NCBI GenBank assembly: GCA_009692555.1
Contig: SHYY01000043.1
Coordinates: 1 to 36,073, forward strand
Length of the DNA stretch: 36,073 bases
From: Myxococcales bacterium
GTDB lineage: Bacteria > Myxococcota_A > Polyangia > Palsa-1104 > SHYY01
Direction: 5' to 3'
Below the pieces are notes generated by a model. The model saw only the letters and a list, made by a program, of their open reading frames with translations, was not told where the DNA came from and did not search any database. How positions within the stretch are numbered: position 1 is the first letter of the stretch; each line of letters begins with the position of its first letter. This document shows positions 31,919 through 36,073 of the stretch, in pieces. The position numbers and the translations under genes were made by a program.

Positions 31919-33017
31919 TATTTCCCCGGGTTCCCTTCAACAGCGCCTCGATCTTCCCGAGCAGCCGCGGGAGGTCGACCGGCTTGCTGTCGTAGTCGTC
32001 GCACCCCATCGCGAGGGCCCGCTCGCGGTCCCCCGCCATCGCGTGAGCGGTCAGGGCGACGATCGGAATGCCCGCGGTGTCGGGCGACGCCTTCCGCTCG
32101 CGCGTCGCGGTCCAGCCGTCCTTCACCGGGAGGCTGATGTCCATCAGGATGAGGTCGGGCTTCTCGGTGCGCGCCATCGTCACACCCTGCTCACCATCGA
32201 CCGCGAGGGCCACCGTGAAGCCGCGCTTGATCAGGCGCCGCGACAGCATGTCGCGGTTCATCTCGTTGTCCTCGACGAGCAGAATCTTCGCCATCATCCC
32301 TCTCCGTCCGCGCCGCGAACCGCGCAGGGTCCTGCCGATGCTGCCCCCGCCGGCACCGTCGGCGTCCAGTTTGCCCGATCGGGTGAGGTCACCCTGGAAG
32401 AACCCGATATCCGGCGGGCAGAGGAGGCACAGTCGATTGTGGTTCTTCTCCACCAGGGGCTGCACCGTCGCTGCGATCTCCCGCACCATCGGCCCGATCT
32501 CGATCCTCTCGAACCCTCCCGAGAGGTCCTCGCGCCTGATCTCCGCGCGCTGGCCAAAGTGCTCCACGCAGCCCTGGATGAGGCCTTCGGCGAGATCCAC
32601 GAGCCCGCGGGACGATCGGTAGGTCAGCTCGAGCAATCCCTCGGCCGGCGAGTGGTGCTCGAACGTCGGCAACTCGGCGTCGGGGTAGAGCTTCCGCACC
32701 TCGACGTGGATGTGGTGCTCGATCCGCTCGAGGAAGGCGAAGGCCGAGGGCACGCCGGTGAAGAACTGCAGGTAGCCGGCGACGAAGCGGCCGAAGAGGT
32801 GGCGGCCGAAGGTGCGCAGGAGCTCCGGCACCGCGATCGAGGTGGATTTCGACAGTTCGGTGACCAGCGCCACCATCTCCTTGTGGTCGTAGGTGCCCAC
32901 CCCGGAATAGGCGCCGCCCGACGGCAGGTTCGCCGCGCCGATGAGCTGGTCGGCGATCGCCGGCGAGAACTTGTCCTCGACCATCTCCAGGAACTCGGTG
33001 AAAACGATGCCTTTTAT
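31905..33017 (-). CDS. Haem-NO-binding (HNOB) domain fused to histidine-kinase remnant and receiver
   Basis: Family members start MKGIVFTEFLEM; here the codon at that place is ATA (33017-33015), 6 nt after a perfect GGAGG, and no upstream ATG, GTG or TTG is in frame. The first ordinary ATG is 32984. The HNOB domain (1 to about 168) keeps the proximal-haem-ligand-like His104 (IH104VEVRKLYPDAELP) and the propionate-binding Y133RSSR137 motif. A fragment resembling the region just before a HATPase domain (PMVREIAATVQPLVEKN) follows and breaks off before any N-box. A CheY-like receiver with its own GGAGAGGG and ATG (32297) ends the frame, with Asp53 and Lys105 in its own numbering. Predicted NO/O2-responsive, upstream of the cyclase gene. 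Confidence 0.75.
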   Translation of the reverse strand: MKGIVFTEFLEMVEDKFSPAIADQLIGAANLPSGGAYSGVGTYDHKEMVALVTELSKSTSIAVPELLRTFGRHLFGRFVAGYLQFFTGVPSAFAFLERIEHHIHVEVRKLYPDAELPTFEHHSPAEGLLELTYRSSRGLVDLAEGLIQGCVEHFGQRAEIRREDLSGGFERIEIGPMVREIAATVQPLVEKNHNRLCLLCPPDIGFFQGDLTRSGKLDADGAGGGSIGRTLRGSRRGRRGMMAKILLVEDNEMNRDMLSRRLIKRGFTVALAVDGEQGVTMARTEKPDLILMDISLPVKDGWTATRERKASPDTAGIPIVALTAHAMAGDRERALAMGCDDYDSKPVDLPRLLGKIEALLKGTRGNSGTE

Positions 33018-33141
33018 GAGCGACCTCCGGCGCCATTCCTGGGGACGCCGTGCCCGCGATCAAGGGAAAACCGGGCCGAGCGGTCCCCTGGCTCTTCCCC
33101 ATGATTGGCTTTTTCTGCAGCCCAGGTTTACGGTGGTCGGC

Positions 33142-33732
33142 ATGGGACAGCGCCAGGTGATATGGGGGGCGTCATTGCTGCTTTCTTTCGCGTCGCTGCG
33201 GGCCGGGGCGGAGGCGCCACCACCGTCGGCACCGTTGCCACCACCGGCCGCCGCCGTGCCCGCGAGGCCCACCAGCGAGGAGGCCCGCGCCGGGGCCCGC
33301 GCGTGGCTCTCGGGCCTGCGCGATCAGCGTGCGGACAAGCTCAACAGCTCCACCTCCTTCCCCTTCGCCGTCGACGGCATCGGCCCGGTGGCCGGCCCCG
33401 ACGTCCGCAAATGCAAGGCGATGGTCGGCGCGAAGAACGCGGCGGCCTACCCGGCGCTGCTGAAGTGTCTCTTCGCCGACAAGGTGCTGATGGACACGCT
33501 GCCGATGGACCTCGGCTCGATGGTCCAGTGGAAGGTGATCGAGATCGGCGATCTCCCGCCGGCCTTCGGCAAGAAGAAGGAAAAGCTCACTCCGCTGATG
33601 ACCGACCACGCGCTGGTGCAGGCCGAGATGAACGGCGATGGGATGACCTACACGCTCATCCTGGTGGTCAAGAAGACCGGCGCCGCAGCGACGGTGGATA
33701 TGGTCCTCGCGGCAACCGAGAAGCACGAATAA
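33142..33732 (+). CDS. Secreted protein of unknown function
   Basis: 196 residues from ATG 33142; GTG 33133 is an in-frame alternative with a weak AGG 6 nt upstream. A signal peptide (VIWGASLLLSFASLRAGAEA) is followed by a Pro/Ala-rich linker and a globular part of about 150 residues (WLSGLRDQRADKLNSSTSFP, then SMVQWKVIEIGDLP) with two Cys. No family recognised. It is divergent from the HNOB gene and convergent with the HNH gene, so it is transcribed alone. Probably periplasmic. Confidence 0.7.
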   Translation: MGQRQVIWGASLLLSFASLRAGAEAPPPSAPLPPPAAAVPARPTSEEARAGARAWLSGLRDQRADKLNSSTSFPFAVDGIGPVAGPDVRKCKAMVGAKNAAAYPALLKCLFADKVLMDTLPMDLGSMVQWKVIEIGDLPPAFGKKKEKLTPLMTDHALVQAEMNGDGMTYTLILVVKKTGAAATVDMVLAATEKHE

Positions 33733-33735
33733 GGC

Positions 33736-34350
33736 CTAGTCGTCCTCGTCGACCAGCTCAGTGTTCCAGTACGAAGCGTCGGCGAGGCCGAGAAACGGCA
33801 GCCACTCGCGGTGCGTGACCTTGCCGCCGGGGGCGCGGAAGGTCGGGGTCCACCGGGGCCGCTCCGGCGGGCGGAGGAGGGTCATCCCGGCCTGCGACGG
33901 AGTGCGCGCGCCCTTCTTTAGATTACAGGGCACGCAGCTGCAGACCACGTTCTCCCAGGTGGTGCGGCCGCCCTGGGCGCGCGGGGCGACGTGGTCGAGG
34001 TTCAGGTGCGTGCGCGGCAGCTGCTGGCCGCAGTACTGGCAGGTGTTGTCGTCGCGCGCGTAGATATTGAGGCGGCTGAAGCGGACCTTGCTGCGCGGCA
34101 GGCGATCGTAGAGCTGGAGCATGATCACGCGCGGAATGCGGATCGCGCGGCCGATGGTGCGCACCACATCGTCCCCGCTGGCGGCGCCGAGGGCGGCCCA
34201 GGAGTCGAAGTCGAAGGTGCGGTAGTCCGGCTCGATCACCCGCGCCGCGCCGATGTAGAGCAGCGAGAAGGCGCGCTTGGCAGACGTGACGTGGACCGGC
34301 TGGTAGTGACGGTTCAGGACCAGGACATTGGTATTGAGCAAGGCGATCAC
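33736..34350 (-). CDS. HNH endonuclease
   Basis: 204 residues from GTG 34350 (VIALLNTNVLVLNRHYQPVH). That start overlaps the selA stop by 4 nt (GTGA); an in-frame TTG three codons on is an alternative because AAGGAG sits very close to GTG. The C-terminal half carries the zinc pairs C104QYC107 and C139VPC142, with catalytic-site H120 (LDH120VAPRAQGG) and N134 (WEN134VV), then N143. The N-terminal NTNVLVLNRHYQPVHVTSAK region is shared by a widespread HNH subfamily, common in Deltaproteobacteria and of unclear biological role. No restriction methyltransferase or phage gene adjoins. Overlap with selA suggests co-translation. Confidence 0.9.
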   Translation of the reverse strand: MIALLNTNVLVLNRHYQPVHVTSAKRAFSLLYIGAARVIEPDYRTFDFDSWAALGAASGDDVVRTIGRAIRIPRVIMLQLYDRLPRSKVRFSRLNIYARDDNTCQYCGQQLPRTHLNLDHVAPRAQGGRTTWENVVCSCVPCNLKKGARTPSQAGMTLLRPPERPRWTPTFRAPGGKVTHREWLPFLGLADASYWNTELVDEDD

Positions 34351-35780
34351 GGCTCCTTCGAGGGCCCCCCGGGGACGCGCGGCTCCTGTGCCGACGCGGA
34401 GGTGGTGGCGAAAGCGGCGGCTGCCAGTTCGAGATCCCCTTCGGTGAGCGTGCGAACATCGGCGAGCAAATGTCCGTCGGCGATGCGGGCGACGAGCGGC
34501 GGTTCGGCGGCGCGGAGGCGCGCGTCGAGGGCTTCCGAGGTCAGGCGCGGGTGGGTCACCGCCACCGCGAACGAGGGCGGCTCCGAGCGCGGCAGCGCGC
34601 CTCCACCGACAGCGGAGCGCACCTCGATCACCTGCGCCGAGAGCCACGGGGCACGGGTGCGCAGGAGTTCGAGCAGCCGCATGGCGCGCGCCCGCAGGGT
34701 CTCGTGCGGCGCGCCGAGCATCACCAGCGTTGGCACCTCGGCGGCGGCCCGCCCGTCGCGGTAGAGCTCGAGCGTGGCCTCGAGCGCGGCGAGCGTCATC
34801 TTGTCGGGGCGCAGCGCGCGGAGGAGCGGGTTCGTGCGTAGCCGCTCGATCACCGCGGTGCGCCCGAGGAGCAGGCCCGCCTGCGGCCCGCCGAGGAGCT
34901 TGTCGCCCGAGCAGGTGACGAGATCGGCGCCTGCCGCCACCAGATCGATCGAGGTGGGCTCGGCTTCGATCCCCGCGCCCAGCGACGCCGATGGGATCAG
35001 GCTGCCCGAGCCGAGGTCGACCACCGTCGGAACGCCGCGCGCGCGGCCGATCGCCACCAGGTCGGCCACGCTCACCTCGGCGGTGAAGCCGATCTGCGCG
35101 AAGTTGGACTGGTGGACCTTGAGGAGGAGCGCGGTTTCGGCGGTGATCGCGCGCTCGTAGTCCCTGGCGTGGGTGCGGTTGGTGGTGCCGACCTCGACCA
35201 GGCGGGCCCCCGAGGCGCGCATCACGTCGGGGATGCGGAACGATCCGCCGATCTCCACCAGCTCGCCGCGCGAGACGATCACCTCGCGTCCGGCGGCGAG
35301 GCCGGCGAGGGCGAGCAGCACCGCCGCGGCGTTGTTGTTGACCACCAGCGCCGCCTCGGCGCCGGTGAGCGAGCCGAGCAGGGCGGCGATGTGCTCGTGG
35401 CGGGATCCGCGGCGGCGCTCGTCGAGCCGGTACTCGAGGTTGCAGTAGCCGCGGGCTACCGCTTCGACGCGGGCGATCGCGGCGGCGGCCAGCGGCGCGC
35501 GACCGAGGTTGGTGTGGAGCACAACCCCGGTGGCGTTCAGAACCCGCGTCAGCGACGGGCGGAGCAGCCGGTCGACCCGGTCCTCCAGCGCCCGCCCTCC
35601 GATCTCCCAGGCATCCAATCCTGGCTCGCCGCCCGCAAGGAGCCGGCCCCGCAGCCCGTCGATCTCGTCGCGGATCGCCGCCACCACTGCCCAGCGCGGG
35701 GCTCGCGACAGGAGCTGGACCGCAGCCCCCTGCCGCAGCACCTCGTCGACCTTCGGGAGGCCCCGCAGGAGCGCGTTCAT
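34347..35780 (-). CDS. selA: L-seryl-tRNA(Sec) selenium transferase
   Basis: 477 residues from ATG 35780 (MNALLRGLPKVDEVL); GTG 35801 is an alternative. SelA converts seryl-tRNA(Sec) to selenocysteyl-tRNA(Sec) using selenophosphate and PLP. Diagnostic segments are the VLNATGVVLHTNLGRAPL and GYCNLEYRLDERRRG regions, NNNAAAVLLAL, SRGELVEIGGSFRIP, and the PLP-binding lysine in CSGDK294LLGGPQAG, one residue off the E. coli position. Length is normal. selB, selD and tRNA-Sec are not in the window, so the host's selenocysteine pathway must be completed elsewhere. The 3' end overlaps the HNH gene. Reading further upstream than 35801 only enters repeat sequence. Confidence 0.97.
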   Translation of the reverse strand: MNALLRGLPKVDEVLRQGAAVQLLSRAPRWAVVAAIRDEIDGLRGRLLAGGEPGLDAWEIGGRALEDRVDRLLRPSLTRVLNATGVVLHTNLGRAPLAAAAIARVEAVARGYCNLEYRLDERRRGSRHEHIAALLGSLTGAEAALVVNNNAAAVLLALAGLAAGREVIVSRGELVEIGGSFRIPDVMRASGARLVEVGTTNRTHARDYERAITAETALLLKVHQSNFAQIGFTAEVSVADLVAIGRARGVPTVVDLGSGSLIPSASLGAGIEAEPTSIDLVAAGADLVTCSGDKLLGGPQAGLLLGRTAVIERLRTNPLLRALRPDKMTLAALEATLELYRDGRAAAEVPTLVMLGAPHETLRARAMRLLELLRTRAPWLSAQVIEVRSAVGGGALPRSEPPSFAVAVTHPRLTSEALDARLRAAEPPLVARIADGHLLADVRTLTEGDLELAAAAFATTSASAQEPRVPGGPSKEP

Positions 35781-35808
35781 GCTTGTGGACGGGTCTTCCA
35801 CCGCCGGC

Positions 35809-35837
35809 AGTATAGCGCCGAAGTTCTCGCGTCGCGA
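35809..35837 (-). promoter_or_regulatory. Possible selA promoter
   Basis: On the minus strand TATACT (35814-35809) matches the -10 consensus at five of six positions; the -35 region 17-18 bp upstream is poor. Transcription would begin about 22 nt before ATG 35780. Confidence 0.35.
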
Positions 35838-35925
35838 ACCCGCCTGCCTGGGCATCCGGTCCACGGAGCGTCTCGTCCCCCGTCGAGAAAGCGTCTGCCT
35901 GGCGGTCCGGTCGAACCGGCTCCAA

Positions 35926-36073
35926 CGGGTGCTTAACAGCGGAGGGGGCCCTCTTGCTGGCTCTTGCTCGTCACGTAGTCGTAGTCGTAGTCGTAGTCGT
36001 AGTCGTCCCGTCCGCAGCGACGGCAATCGAACTTCCTCCCGCAACAAATTCCTCCTGCCAACCGACCCCCCTG
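35926..36073. repeat. Right copy of the 148-bp inverted repeat
   Basis: Reverse complement of 280-427 with about four mismatches and five hexamer units (35976-36005, TAGTCG). It points outward, so a second four-helix-bundle gene probably continues past the right edge. The ATG used by the left copy is ACG here. The window ends inside the repeat. Confidence 0.92.

Noticed and set aside
33736..35925. 729-codon open frame apparently fusing a long N-terminal part to the HNH protein
   Set aside because: Upstream 500 codons are a shifted reading of selA; the HNH domain alone is real.

Overview
High-GC bacterial DNA, most likely a Myxococcota (Polyangia-like) chromosome fragment. The evidence is a MYXO-CTERM-type C-terminal tag, an eCIS-core (DUF4157) protein, a giant TPR protein, a kinase/AAA/GAF signalling gene, a receiver/cyclase gene, and four secreted or lipoprotein genes with Pro-Asp-Leu or Asp-Met linkers. 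No rRNA, tRNA, CRISPR array or transposase was seen. The assignment is inferred from gene content only.

Layout. 1-427: outward-facing fragment of a four-helix-bundle (S23/IVP-type) gene beside hexanucleotide arrays; its upstream 148 bp recurs inverted at the right edge (35926-36073). 707-3893: three overlapping plus-strand genes (eCIS-core/Het-C protein, secreted leucine-rich-repeat protein, small membrane protein). 3874-4705: a cytochrome c remnant and a FitB/VapC remnant meeting at about 4390. 4840-12406: TPR/Pro-Val protein, FG-GAP lipoprotein, lon, fibrinogen-like lipoprotein and MYXO-CTERM protein, all on plus. 12312-13028: Phd/PIN toxin-antitoxin pair, antitoxin start broken. 13029-13470: repeat-rich spacer. 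13471-16287 (minus): large propeller/dihaem lipoprotein, divergent from dnaK (16471-18393). 18416-24628 (minus): 2070-residue TPR protein. 24861-25342: addiction-module antitoxin with a shortened RelE/ParE toxin.

25635-33017 is a decaying signalling island. A Ser/Thr kinase-AAA-GAF gene is frameshifted by a 7-bp tandem duplication and loses its 3' end. It faces a minus-strand operon encoding a haem-NO-binding (HNOB) domain joined to a histidine-kinase remnant and a receiver, then a HisKA-receiver-adenylate cyclase gene split by an in-frame amber codon. The HNOB gene appears to start at ATA. If functional, the operon would couple NO or O2 sensing to cyclic-nucleotide output.

33142-36073: a small secreted protein, then on minus selA overlapping an HNH endonuclease by 4 nt, then the right copy of the terminal inverted repeat.

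The most unusual observations are the three-gene eCIS-core/Het-C cassette, the HNOB-receiver-cyclase relay with its ATA start and amber codon, and the inverted four-helix-bundle elements bounding the window. Homology statements rest on reading motifs; no database search was run.
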